The notes under the pieces are model-generated. The model searched no databases. It was not told where the DNA came from and was given only the letters and a program-made list of their open reading frames with translations. This document shows, piece by piece, positions 26,552-36,525 of a stretch of 64,000 nt of DNA. The position numbers were made by a program, and so were the translations under genes. Source of the stretch: Bacillota bacterium (lineage in GTDB: Bacteria; Bacillota; Clostridia; Acetivibrionales; DTU013); the NCBI GenBank assembly GCA_023411575.1, contig JAEYOP010000023.1, forward strand, positions 8,491-72,490. Reading direction: 5' to 3'. Position 1 is the stretch's first letter. The number at the start of each line of letters is the position of its first letter.

Positions 26552-28103
26552 GCCCATTCTCCTCAAACACCAGGATGTAATTTGGCATTATTAAATTGCC
26601 GTCGGTGCAGGTCAATTGGCAGGTTCCTTGGCCTTTTCTTTTCAAAATAAATGTCTGCCCATACTCAGTTCTGCTTCTTTTGTCAGGGCTGAGATTCGCC
26701 AGCGCCACCCAGGACAAAAATACCATTCTGACATTGGGGGGAACGGGTGTGGGGATCGCTTCGAAATCCAGTACACCGTTTTGGATATAGCGGGTCACTT
26801 GTTGCTGCAATAGCCGCTGCTCTTCTAAAACGGCCTGCCGTTGCGCTTCTTTTTCGATGCTCTTATCGGCAAACCCGTTGCGGTCCATACGAGGTTTATA
26901 TGTCCTTACTCTTGGTTGCAGCACGTAATCCATAGGAGGTTCTTCATAGGTGCTGCGATCGATCCGTTCCATATCCCAGTCTGCATTCACAACAAAATGC
27001 CGGGCTTGCTGGGCTCCAAATACCTGAGACGACAGTTTGTGCGCCTCATCTAACGTTTCACATCCGGCAAACAGCATTAAAAGATGATGTAGTTCCGCTT
27101 TGTTGCTGACGCCCATATTCTGCATCTGAACCAAAATGGCGGCATTTTGTACAACACGTCGGATCACTTCGTTGGTGACCTCCATGATTTGGCTGGCGGT
27201 AGAACTTTCGCCGGTGAACCATTGGGTCAGAGATTGCCAGATACCTTTATTTCGAAGTCGAAGATCCTCTTCCCAATGCGGGGATCTCTCCGACCGAGGG
27301 CGCGGCACTTCCAGTTCACTTTGGTGTACCAGCATCAGTATTTGTTTGATTTTTTCCGGATGAAGCGCCTCGATTTGAGCACCGATTTGGGTAGAACTGC
27401 TCTGTAAATCCTGAATGAACTCTTCCAAATAGCGGATAAGATGTTGTTTATAAGAGATAAAATCTTCAGATCGCATGTGCTTTTCAGCACTTGGTCCATA
27501 GAACTCTCTTAAATAATCCTGATGGTTTTGGGTCAGGCGGTTGAAATCTTCCTGTAGGTCTTGCCACCATGCACCAACTTCTTTAAGGGATAGTTGTTCT
27601 AGGTGTTCTGCTGTATCTAAAGCGCTTTTAATACGGCGAAATACGCTCGAGGATAAGCCAGTGGTACGGGTATACAGATTCTCCAACGTTATTGTCATTC
27701 GTTCCACTTCCAGGGCAGCCTGAGACATCATATATTGAAATTGACGGTTTTTAAAATCAGATACGGTATAAACCTTATGCGGATCTTGGATTGGGGTAAG
27801 ATTTTTCCAACTTACTAATTGGTCCAACTCCAACGTCAATTGCTCCTGCGTATATTGGGTAAAAACCGGGTCTTCCATTAAGTGTGAAAAGATAGCTTTC
27901 TTGTCCATTTGATAGTTCATTTTCTGGTGTTCTTGATAAAACAAACGCATGATCGCTCGATAGTGAGTATAATTTTCGACCGATAAATATCTGGTTTGCG
28001 GTATGCTTTCCAAAAGTGCGGCTTGGAGCGCCATGCGGTTCACCCTTTCTTTGCAGAGACGTTTCAGTTCAAGTATGCTTTTTTGTAGATGAATATCATT
28101 CAT
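26544..28103 (-). CDS. jetA: Wadjet subunit JetA (type II), kleisin-like
   Basis: 519 residues of the DUF2397/TIGR02677 type, the MukF/MksF-like kleisin bridging the JetC heads. HYRAIMRLFYQEHQK, LTLELDQLVSWKNLTPIQD and VYTVSDFKNRQFQYMM are the family's conserved segments. The ATG at 28103 lies within a perfect inverted repeat (28083-28109), and no ribosome site is visible. It starts nine bases after the stop of the upstream HTH gene, so translation may depend on coupling to that gene. Confidence 0.88.
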   Translation of the reverse strand: MNDIHLQKSILELKRLCKERVNRMALQAALLESIPQTRYLSVENYTHYRAIMRLFYQEHQKMNYQMDKKAIFSHLMEDPVFTQYTQEQLTLELDQLVSWKNLTPIQDPHKVYTVSDFKNRQFQYMMSQAALEVERMTITLENLYTRTTGLSSSVFRRIKSALDTAEHLEQLSLKEVGAWWQDLQEDFNRLTQNHQDYLREFYGPSAEKHMRSEDFISYKQHLIRYLEEFIQDLQSSSTQIGAQIEALHPEKIKQILMLVHQSELEVPRPRSERSPHWEEDLRLRNKGIWQSLTQWFTGESSTASQIMEVTNEVIRRVVQNAAILVQMQNMGVSNKAELHHLLMLFAGCETLDEAHKLSSQVFGAQQARHFVVNADWDMERIDRSTYEEPPMDYVLQPRVRTYKPRMDRNGFADKSIEKEAQRQAVLEEQRLLQQQVTRYIQNGVLDFEAIPTPVPPNVRMVFLSWVALANLSPDKRSRTEYGQTFILKRKGQGTCQLTCTDGNLIMPNYILVFEENGHE

Positions 28104-28109
28104 CTACAA
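28083..28109. promoter_or_regulatory. 12-bp perfect inverted repeat over the jetA start codon
   Basis: TTGTAGATGAAT (28083-28094), three bases, then ATTCATCTACAA (28098-28109). In the minus-strand transcript the jetA AUG would be paired inside this hairpin. It could act as a translational lock opened by ribosomes finishing the upstream HTH gene, or as a DNA operator. Confidence 0.6.
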
Positions 28110-28112
28110 GTG

Positions 28113-28301
28113 TCAATGATCTTTTATATATTTCCCGTTTTTGATACGCGCGTCCGCCGGCTTATCGGCATTCTTTGGGATTGCCCAAGAGTAGCCAATA
28201 CGGATAGCGTCAGGTATGCGCTTTTGAGCACAAAACACCTGTATTCGTCTGACAGAGATGCCCCAGCCCCCTGAAATCTGACGAATAGATAAATATTCCA
28301 T
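28113..28301 (-). CDS. Small HTH DNA-binding protein preceding Wadjet
   Basis: 62 residues. EYLSIRQISGGWGISVRRIQ is an excisionase/MerR-type helix-turn-helix. The AIRIGYSWAIPKNADKPADARI ending is a common form of small HTH proteins in Clostridia that sit before defence or mobile genes. The ATG at 28301 has AGAGGG upstream. It is the first gene of the jetABCD transcript and a likely regulator. A dyad ATGCT/AGCAT lies upstream at 28327-28342. Confidence 0.7.
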   Translation of the reverse strand: MEYLSIRQISGGWGISVRRIQVFCAQKRIPDAIRIGYSWAIPKNADKPADARIKNGKYIKDH

Positions 28302-28326
28302 AGGAGCCCTCTTAATATAAAAGCTT

Positions 28327-28342
28327 ATGCTTTATATAGCAT
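28327..28342. promoter_or_regulatory. Dyad upstream of the HTH-jetABCD operon
   Basis: ATGCT (28327-28331) and AGCAT (28338-28342) flank a TTATAT core. It lies 25 bases before the HTH start and is a possible site for that protein. No consensus promoter stands out here. Confidence 0.3.
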
Positions 28343-28442
28343 TTTCCCTGTTATAGCGTTATTGTCTTTATGACTTTTGAGGAAAATACTACCAATAGCA
28401 TATACCAATGTGCGAATAAAATCAACGATTAACACGAAGAAT

Positions 28443-30068
28443 GTCAAAAATGCTGTGAAATCTTACGATATCGTCGTATAAGCTATTTCCAGTGCGAGTA
28501 AAAAAGAAAAGAATGACATCCCCATGCAGAAAATCGCCTGCCACACATTTGCGGAAGAGCAGGGCTGGGAAATTATTCGAGAGTTTATCGAGAACGGAGT
28601 ATCCGGTTACAAATTGACCTTAAATGACCGGGACGCGCTACGGACCATCCGGGAGGACGCCTATCTCAGAAAGTTCGATATACTCCTGGTCTTTATGTTT
28701 GACCGAATCGGCCGCCGCGACGATGAGACCCCCTTTGTTGTAGAATACCTAGTCAATAATGGTATCTCCGTCTGGAGCGTATGCGAGGGTGAACAGCGGT
28801 TTGACAACCACGTCGACAAGCTGACTAACTACATCCGCTATTGGCAGGCATCCGGGGAAAGCGAAAAAATTTCGGAGCGCACCCGTACGCGAATTCGTCA
28901 ACTGACCGAGGAAAGCTTTTTCACAGGCGGACACAATGCATATGGCTATGACCTTATACGGGGTGACCGCTTGAACAAGAAAAATATGCCGACTTGTGAA
29001 CTACAAATCAATGAACAGGAAGCTGAAATTGTCCGGCTAATCTTTGATAAAGCGGTAAAGGAAGGCTACGGTCCGCAGCGGATTGCAAACTACTTAAATC
29101 AGCAACAGATCATGACGAGAAAACAAAAGCCCTGGAATCAGGCCAGCATCAGCAATATTTTGAAAAACTGAATTTATACTGGTGTGTTATGCAAAGGGAA
29201 CAGAGAGTCCAATGTGTTGAACCATTTGCAAATTATAGATGCTGAAACCTTTTCTGCATCGCAGGAGATTCGTCGGACCAGGAACAATGCAAACGTCTCT
29301 GAGAAAACCGTTCCCCGCTGTACCAGGGGGACGATGTTGCTCAGCGGCTTTTTATTTTGTGGTTATTGCGGTGCGCGGATGAACGGAAGCCTAAGCCAGC
29401 ATACATACGTCCGTAAAGATGGATCAGTTAACCCTGAGAAACGGTATCATTACCGCTGTAACCGCAGCATTGACGGTGTACCGTGCAAATGCGACGGTCC
29501 GCTTACCTACGTCTCCAAAAAAGTAGATACAATCTTTGAAATGGCGATTCTGGCTCTTTTGGAGAAACTATCAAAATGCTCAGTGGAAAAGATCGCGGAG
29601 GCCAAATACCAGATCAGTATAGCCAGTGTACAGGACAGATACAAAACGACTATAGGACAGATTGCCGTTGCTGAAAATGAGATGAGCGCTCTACACGCCG
29701 AAATTACAGCTTCTCTGGTTGGTAAATCTACTTTTTCAACAGATATCTTAAAGTATATGTCAGAGATAAGCAATCATAAAATCTCAACGCTTAAAGCTAA
29801 GCTTACCCAAGTCGAGTCAGAATTGGCAGATTCAGATGCCCTTCGCCGTGAAATTCAATACCGTTGCAACAAATACCACGATATCCTGAACGAATATCAA
29901 ACAGTTACGCTGGAGGCAAAGAAAATGCTGCTGTCCCAGTTGATTCGCCGTGTCAAACTCAGGGTCAATTTCGAAATGTCAATTGAATTGAATCCTCGGT
30001 TTGAGGATTTTGTAGAGGGAGTTGTCCACCTGCCAACCGGATTTGCAGATAAAAATGCTAAAAATTAA
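28443..30068 (+). pseudogene. Large serine recombinase gene, inactivated
   Basis: The reading ISSASKKEKNDIPMQ, ENGVSGYKL, LLVFMFDRIGRRDDETPFVVEYL and YIRYWQASGESEKISERTRTR is a resolvase domain of the transposon recombinase type. It is followed by a recombinase domain (GGHNAYGYDL, ILKN) and a zinc-ribbon domain (SGFLFCGYCGARMNG, C in the NRSIDGVPC stretch) with a coiled coil. Two lesions are visible. A TAA lies just before AISSAS, which removes the normal start region, and an in-frame TGA at 29169-29171 lies between ILKN and IYTGVLCKGNRES, where relatives are continuous. Both halves are in the same frame. The enzyme is almost certainly dead. Confidence 0.8.
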
Positions 30069-30252
30069 TTGAAAAGCACCCATTGCGTTCGCTGATATTA
30101 TAAACACAATGTGAAATTTATTTGTGTACCATAATTGAAAGTAGTATTTTGAGCAGATTGGCAAAAAATTTATTTTTTCACTATCAAGATCAGTATCAAT
30201 TTATAGTGTCACAAACGACACATTTATCATAACTGATCAAAATGATTCTGTT

Positions 30253-33200
30253 TTACATTTCATCAATAATCTGCTTGATAGCATATGGCTTTGCATATTT
30301 GAGGTACGCATCACTGATAAAAACAGTTTGCGGTGCAGCAGGCTTTATCCACATAGCGGGATAAATCTTCAGCGCTTTAGTTGTGTATTTATTTTTTACT
30401 TTTAATCCACTGCCATCAGTAGTAAGAAAAATGCCTGACTGTTCCAAGATTCTCGCCAATGGAACAATTAACTGTTTTTGTTCCTCCAAAGGAATTTCTG
30501 CAGCTCGTTTGCCCTCTATTCCCCAATGCAGAAGATCCATCGCGGCATACCGATCCAGCATTCCATGAACAAACTGATTTCTGTAGTGTTTGAGGCATTT
30601 ATGGCAAGCGCTATCACAATCGCAGTTTCTCAAAAGGTCATGTGTTTCTTGCAAAAGCGTATCGATTGTTTCAACAACTCCAACCGCATATCCTGCTCCG
30701 CTGGAAAGGCTATCATACAGATAGATGTCAACGAAAGCTCCCTGAGCATTCTCACGAATACGATACCCTGTGATCAGTTCTGTAAACTCTATATCGAGTT
30801 TTTGGCTTGCCTTCAACCGTAGGGCTTCTGCTAGAGATTGTGCTGCTCTGTTCAACCAGAGACTATCGTTCCCGCGTGTATCGAGTTGCCGCTCATCAAG
30901 TATAAACTCCAGAACAAGCATATCCGTAACAAAATCATATCCAAGGTTAACGTTGATAAGGTTTGTATGCTTGCAACGTCCTTTGACATATTTTGAAAAA
31001 TACGGGCGGCTGATGTCCTTCAAAGCCTCAGGGTTATCTCCCGGCATAGCTGCTCCGCAGTCTTCACAAACCATGAACCCATGCTGCCCCGTCCCTTTAT
31101 TCATCATAATAATCCGTTGATTACTTCGAGGTGCCATACGGATATGTGTGCAATGTGGAACCTCCTTCATTTCATCCGACTCCGGTAGTGTGGAATAAAG
31201 CGGTTGTTGGACATAAGAATATTCTTCATCAAGTTGTGCTACAGGTATTTTCTTTCCATCCCTCGGAGCAAATCCCCATGGACGTAGTATCGGAATGGAT
31301 GATACCAGTTCACGATTTCCACAGAAAGGGCAGTTTTTATTGTCATCTTCCGCTAAGCCAAACCATCCGCATTTTTCACACATTACAACTGCTTTTTTAT
31401 AGTTTGCGTCGTCAATAAACGATTTTGCAGGTGAGGCAGCGCAACCACTCCGACGCTCACTCCCAGGATAGTACACGCCACCGATTTGATAGGTCGCCTT
31501 ATCGACTACAATTGCACGTCCAGGGGCATATTCTCCAATAGCCACATCCAATCCGCGTTCTACTTGGTATTGGAGCTTTCCATTGTAATCTGAAATATAA
31601 GTACTTACCACATTTTTGGGGAATGAATAAGTAGGAATTGCGCCTTCTTCATATAGTGCGTCCAAAAGTGATTTGTCCTTTTCCGGTGCGCCTTTCTCAG
31701 ATGTATAAAGTTCCGGATGCCTATCGCGTTTTTGTTTTAGCTGAACGAGTGTATCGATCAATTCAGAGCTGAAAGACTCTCTTGCATCTTCCGCAGAAGC
31801 AGGAATCAATATATCCCGTGAAGGTACACAAAACGTAAACAGGAAGCGTTCAAATGATTTGACGTGCTCATCGACAAAAGTAATCGCGGAAATAGCTTCC
31901 AGACTGTTCCCTTTTGTCGCGAGATATTCTTGCAGTGCCACCATGCTCAGATGTCGTTGAAGCAACTTTTCACTATAGATGTCAATCCACGGGCGTCTGG
32001 GATCTCCGCGGAACATGGGGGCAGGATCATTAAAATACAGTGTATCATGGGGGCCATCTTCGCAAAATGTCACGATAGTTGATAGGCTGGTACCACGTCG
32101 GCCTGCACGACCTGCACGCTGTTGATAGTTCTCTCGCATAGGGGGGATATTACGGAGGCCAACGGCTACCAGTGAACCAATGTCAATACCAACTTCCATC
32201 GTTGTAGTACTACTCAAAATATCGACAGGTGTTTCTCCTTCTTTGATCATATCCTGAAAGCGCAATTCATATTGCTCAGTGCGCGACCACATGGCATCCC
32301 GCTGGTCTTTATAAGATAGTTGCGCCGTATGTTCTTCAGTGTCAATCACATGAATAGGTGCGTCGTCAAGAGCATCGGTAACAGGCTTTCTCCAGAAATC
32401 CATCGCGGTCATTTCAGTCTCAGTCAACACATGGATTTGATTTGAACCACAAGTGGGACACCTGCCCTTAAAATGATATGCGGTCAATTCAGCACATTGA
32501 TCACAACGATACCATTGATGAGTAGGATCGAATCGGGGTTTGATCCGGGACAAATCAACATATAGTTTTCCGTTTTCAGATTGTCCTTGATCTAAAAAGC
32601 GTTCCTTCAGTACCTTACGCCAGATATCCATCTGTGCGTTTTCGTTTTCCCATCCCATTATTTTACGAAAGGTTGTAGAAAAACTCCAATTGGGATCAAG
32701 ACCATATCCACCAAAATATTGACGGACATTGTAACGCACATTATCTGAAATGGTATGGCCCAACGCAACAGCTGAATCGCAAATGGATAGCATCCATGCA
32801 TTGAAAATTTCTAAAAAATCTTTATCAGAAATATCGATTCCGTTTTCAAACAACGTATCAACCGACTCGACCAATTCTTTGTCAATTGGCTCGATCCAAC
32901 CTAACGCTGCATCTGTCAGGGTGTTATAACCACCGCAATACAGGCGCAGTAGCTGTTCTTTCATTTGATTTGGTGCATTGTCAATAGTCAAACTTGGAAT
33001 GTATTCGCGTTTTCGAATCTGACTTCGCTCATAACTGGATAACACCTTAGGGCAATCATTAAGACCAAACTTTTCTCGATCCTGATTATAGAACAACTGT
33101 ACATGATGAAGGGCTGCTTCCAACACGAAGTAGTCATATACTGAGTTCATAGGCTGCTCTTGGGTAGCCTTCTCCATTCGCTTGACTGCCAGTACAAACA

Positions 33201-35496
33201 ACTGACGGGCCGCTGTGCTGTCCGATGCTTCGGACATATCTCGGGCTAGTTTGGCGGCTCTTTGGCGACTGTCCGAAAACAAAAGAACCTTGCGTCCTTG
33301 ATTTGGCATTTGATCAGGCTTATCATCTTTTCCAGGAACTGCTGGCTGAACATTGAACTGTGATTTAATCAGGTTAAAGAAGGATTGATTGCCACGGGTA
33401 CTAAAGGAAGTTAACTGCATCTTGGCTAATTCATGTCGGCAATGAGGGCATGTCGGAAAGGTCAGAATCTCAGGCCGTCCTTTTATGGAATAATCGCAAT
33501 AATAAAGTTTGCGAATTCCAGGCTGTCCATCTAGAGAGTCATCGCGAAAATCAATGAAACCGCTCTGTATATCCATATAGCAACGAAGAATTTTGTTTTT
33601 CCCTTGCTTTGTAGGTGATTTATATTCAGAGGGTGGAATATACAGATGAATTTCTTTCATCTGCTGATCAAATATCTGCCCCGGATATCGCCACAAATAA
33701 GTGCGGCCATGTGAGTGCATCTCATCAACCAAAATATAGCCTTTGTAAAACAGCGTACCGCATCTACGGTCATTATACAGCTCATAAACAACACTTCCGC
33801 AATGGGGACATACAAGATTGCCGTCTGACAAAAAAATTTCTCCTAACGTCAGGTTCTCATCAGAGTGTGAATTTGGGCAGTGTTCATTGGCACAGGCGTA
33901 AACACCCTTAATACCACGAAATAGCATATGCATTCGTGCAGGGAAAAGCACATTTCCTTTGCTGTTTTTCGCAAGAGGAGCTATCGCAAGAAGAACACTG
34001 ACAGCTCTCAAGGCAGCATCTTCCTCCCACTCAGGAAAGATGCTGGCTGACAATTCATGAAGAGATACAGCATTGCCACGACAAAGTAAAAATAACTTCT
34101 GAAACGGTAGATATTCAATTAAGTGATCATACATCCACTCATATGCCGCTTCAAGCGAAGAAAATGGTGTGCAACTGTCAGGTACCCCTTCCCAAAATGA
34201 GTTGATTGTCTGCAGCCTCTCTGCGTCCATTGCCTCTATTTGCTCCGTGGTACAATTTTTAAATTTTAAAAAAGGTATCTCGTATGATTTGCCGCTATGG
34301 ATCGTCCCTCGCTCTCCGGTCAAATAACAAAAATCATAGGTATTAGCAGCTGTCAAGGACTTTGCAAATTCTCTTACCGCACGCCGATCCTCTTCACTGG
34401 CATCCGGCATACTGGCGGTCGTCAGAATAAATTGAACCCTGTCACGCTGGATTCCAAGCTTATGGAAAAGTCGCCGAATCAGCAGGGCAACTTCACCGCC
34501 GGAAGAACCGCGATACATATGTGCTTCATCAATTACAAACAGCAACTTATTGTTGTGGTCCGTATCCAGCCACCTTCTGGTATCCTCCCAAATTTTCTGT
34601 TCGCGGGGACGCAGCAGCATATATTCCAGCATAGAATAGTTGGTGATCAAAATATCCGGACAAAACTGCTGCATTTCAAATCGGGTAATCAGTTCTGCAT
34701 CCTCGTCATCAGGGACATGGTGGCTTTCGTGCAGCCTTTGAAGAAATGCTGCCATATTCTCCTTAGCTGGAATCTTGCCTTGTTTCACCAATTCTTGAAA
34801 AAAGGCTTTACCCGCTTTTTCAAGGCATGTCATCCTTTCCAGTGTTTTCTCAAGCTGGCGGTCTTGTGTGGTGCTTGGCTGTGGTCCCGGATATGGTGTG
34901 CGTCCTGTGTACATGCCGAATTGCGGCCGACGCATATGACTTCCAGTGATTTCTCGAAAAATTCGGACAAACTTGTGGTCCGGGTCTCCGACCAGCCGTC
35001 TCAATCTGCCTACCTGATCGGAAACAAGCGCATTCATTGGATACATAATGATTGTGCGAACGCCACGCTGCTTCCAACTGGCCGGGGTATTCCGCGCCTC
35101 CGTTACCAACTTTGCAAGCATTGGCCACATAAAGCATTCGGTCTTACCAGAACCCGTGCCAGTTGAGACAAACAGGTCTTTCCCAGAATTCGTGTTTACA
35201 AGAGCTTCGATCTGATGGGCAAAAGGAGCGGAGTAGACACCCAAATTTTCTTTTGTCAACGAAGAAAAAAATACTCTAAGCCACTCTGGAAGGTCTGCTG
35301 CTTGAATTCCATCTTTTATACTTTTATAGGCCGGAGAAGATTCAATATAAGGTTTTTGGTAAAGCTGCCCTTCTTTATCCAGCTTGTCCTGTATTGCTTG
35401 CAGCAAGAGAGCAGATTTCCCTAAGTATTGTGATTTTATGTAGCTCTCAAGCTCTTGCCGTAGCTGATTATGTACGGCATATGCACCTTTGGCCAT
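30253..35496 (-). CDS. DruE-like DEAD/DEAH helicase with DUF1998 domain
   Basis: 1747 residues. Superfamily 2 helicase motifs: GTGSGKT (113-119), YPMNALVSDQ, VIDEAH (321-326), LTTASMP, and motif VI QQRAGRAGRRG. Cys pairs (CPHCGSVVY, CDQCAELTA, CPTCGSNQ, CEKCGWFG, CPFCGNRE) form several zinc ribbons. The C-terminus is DUF1998, with SSGAGYAVGV and CDSACHKCLKHYRNQ. Size and order match DruE of Druantia, an antiphage system, though YprA/MrfA and DISARM helicases are relatives. GGAGGA before TAATG sets the start, overlapping the stop of the upstream gene. It is the last gene of a four-gene operon. Confidence 0.85.
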   Translation of the reverse strand: MAKGAYAVHNQLRQELESYIKSQYLGKSALLLQAIQDKLDKEGQLYQKPYIESSPAYKSIKDGIQAADLPEWLRVFFSSLTKENLGVYSAPFAHQIEALVNTNSGKDLFVSTGTGSGKTECFMWPMLAKLVTEARNTPASWKQRGVRTIIMYPMNALVSDQVGRLRRLVGDPDHKFVRIFREITGSHMRRPQFGMYTGRTPYPGPQPSTTQDRQLEKTLERMTCLEKAGKAFFQELVKQGKIPAKENMAAFLQRLHESHHVPDDEDAELITRFEMQQFCPDILITNYSMLEYMLLRPREQKIWEDTRRWLDTDHNNKLLFVIDEAHMYRGSSGGEVALLIRRLFHKLGIQRDRVQFILTTASMPDASEEDRRAVREFAKSLTAANTYDFCYLTGERGTIHSGKSYEIPFLKFKNCTTEQIEAMDAERLQTINSFWEGVPDSCTPFSSLEAAYEWMYDHLIEYLPFQKLFLLCRGNAVSLHELSASIFPEWEEDAALRAVSVLLAIAPLAKNSKGNVLFPARMHMLFRGIKGVYACANEHCPNSHSDENLTLGEIFLSDGNLVCPHCGSVVYELYNDRRCGTLFYKGYILVDEMHSHGRTYLWRYPGQIFDQQMKEIHLYIPPSEYKSPTKQGKNKILRCYMDIQSGFIDFRDDSLDGQPGIRKLYYCDYSIKGRPEILTFPTCPHCRHELAKMQLTSFSTRGNQSFFNLIKSQFNVQPAVPGKDDKPDQMPNQGRKVLLFSDSRQRAAKLARDMSEASDSTAARQLFVLAVKRMEKATQEQPMNSVYDYFVLEAALHHVQLFYNQDREKFGLNDCPKVLSSYERSQIRKREYIPSLTIDNAPNQMKEQLLRLYCGGYNTLTDAALGWIEPIDKELVESVDTLFENGIDISDKDFLEIFNAWMLSICDSAVALGHTISDNVRYNVRQYFGGYGLDPNWSFSTTFRKIMGWENENAQMDIWRKVLKERFLDQGQSENGKLYVDLSRIKPRFDPTHQWYRCDQCAELTAYHFKGRCPTCGSNQIHVLTETEMTAMDFWRKPVTDALDDAPIHVIDTEEHTAQLSYKDQRDAMWSRTEQYELRFQDMIKEGETPVDILSSTTTMEVGIDIGSLVAVGLRNIPPMRENYQQRAGRAGRRGTSLSTIVTFCEDGPHDTLYFNDPAPMFRGDPRRPWIDIYSEKLLQRHLSMVALQEYLATKGNSLEAISAITFVDEHVKSFERFLFTFCVPSRDILIPASAEDARESFSSELIDTLVQLKQKRDRHPELYTSEKGAPEKDKSLLDALYEEGAIPTYSFPKNVVSTYISDYNGKLQYQVERGLDVAIGEYAPGRAIVVDKATYQIGGVYYPGSERRSGCAASPAKSFIDDANYKKAVVMCEKCGWFGLAEDDNKNCPFCGNRELVSSIPILRPWGFAPRDGKKIPVAQLDEEYSYVQQPLYSTLPESDEMKEVPHCTHIRMAPRSNQRIIMMNKGTGQHGFMVCEDCGAAMPGDNPEALKDISRPYFSKYVKGRCKHTNLINVNLGYDFVTDMLVLEFILDERQLDTRGNDSLWLNRAAQSLAEALRLKASQKLDIEFTELITGYRIRENAQGAFVDIYLYDSLSSGAGYAVGVVETIDTLLQETHDLLRNCDCDSACHKCLKHYRNQFVHGMLDRYAAMDLLHWGIEGKRAAEIPLEEQKQLIVPLARILEQSGIFLTTDGSGLKVKNKYTTKALKIYPAMWIKPAAPQTVFISDAYLKYAKPYAIKQIIDEM

Positions 35497-36521
35497 TACG
35501 ACTCCTCCATAAATTCATATCCCACTTGTTCCAATATAGTCTTAAAAGCGCGGTAGACAGGAACTGTCATTGCACGCTGAAAGTTCTGCGGCGACTTATA
35601 AAAAGAAACGGGCCAGCTATACAACTTGAAAAATGTTTCCTCTGTCGGAGGGAGCAGATAGTCCAAACGAATCCTTGCCATTTCCTGCCCCACCTTCACC
35701 CGGATTGGTGGGAGTTGACCATTTGAAGCAAGGATCGCGGATGCTATTCTCAAATACTCCATTCGACTACCACCTGTTTCTGTTCTCCAGTGTGGCAAAG
35801 GGGTGTGAATATAAATACCATCTTCACATCTGTACAAAATATACAGATATCTACCGGCTTGCCCATAGCGAGCCAATGAAATTTCACCTGTTTTATTTAG
35901 ATGCTCATCCCAATATCCTCGGCTAAATGGCGGTTGCATCCGCAGAAACTCGGTCCCTTGTGGAAATTCGATTTCAGCCCATTTTTGGTTCTTGAGCAAC
36001 TTCTGAAACCAAACAGTCAGAGATTCTTTTTGCAGTCGAAACATCGTCGTGACATGTTCTGCCGTACCAGCACCAGCTTCCTGAGATATGGTGTATGTTC
36101 CGAGCCCACTCATAAAACCAATTTTTCCAGGTGCCGCTCCGCGTTCAAAGCAAACCCCTTTGCAAATTGAGGTCGCATTTGCAGCAGGAGAAGCCCAGTA
36201 AGGAGAATGATAAAAATTTCCACTCAAGCTGTAGATCTCATACATCTCCTGGATGAGTTCTTCAAGATCAACAGCAAATAATCGCTTTGCTTCTGGATAT
36301 AACGTATGATACGCATAGAAAGAACACTGAATGGATTTTTTAATATGCTGAACGGAAGCATTAGGTCCGTCATCTTCGCCATGATCCCACAGAGAAGCAA
36401 GAGCAATTTTACCTGTTGCACTATATATGATCCGGCTTTTCCATTCTTCCTCACTCTCAGAAATATCCTTGTAAATATATAGTTGTTGACCAATTTCCTC
36501 TAAAAAACCATTATGCTTCAT
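35496..36521 (-). CDS. Unknown protein of the Druantia-like operon (third gene)
   Basis: About 341 residues with no domain I recognise. It has a mixed alpha/beta look, with a Trp/Tyr-rich C-terminal part (FFKLYSWPVSFYKSPQNFQRAM). No membrane segment or nuclease motif is evident. The longer reading (36716) overlaps the upstream gene by about 190 bases and is rejected. ATG at 36521 lies four bases after the upstream stop; ATG at 36533, overlapping that stop, is the alternative. Its stop overlaps the helicase start. By position it corresponds to DruD if the operon is Druantia type I. Confidence 0.65.
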   Translation of the reverse strand: MKHNGFLEEIGQQLYIYKDISESEEEWKSRIIYSATGKIALASLWDHGEDDGPNASVQHIKKSIQCSFYAYHTLYPEAKRLFAVDLEELIQEMYEIYSLSGNFYHSPYWASPAANATSICKGVCFERGAAPGKIGFMSGLGTYTISQEAGAGTAEHVTTMFRLQKESLTVWFQKLLKNQKWAEIEFPQGTEFLRMQPPFSRGYWDEHLNKTGEISLARYGQAGRYLYILYRCEDGIYIHTPLPHWRTETGGSRMEYLRIASAILASNGQLPPIRVKVGQEMARIRLDYLLPPTEETFFKLYSWPVSFYKSPQNFQRAMTVPVYRAFKTILEQVGYEFMEES

Positions 36522-36525
36522 GAAC

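Noticed and set aside
20090..28103. Wadjet type I or III
   Set aside because: The JetA, JetB and JetD sequences match the DUF2397, DUF2398 and DUF2399 types rather than those of the other subtypes.
29169..29171. In-frame TGA in the recombinase read as selenocysteine or programmed readthrough
   Set aside because: There is no visible SECIS-like hairpin, recombinases have no selenoprotein precedent, and a second lesion exists at the 5' end; simple inactivation is more likely.
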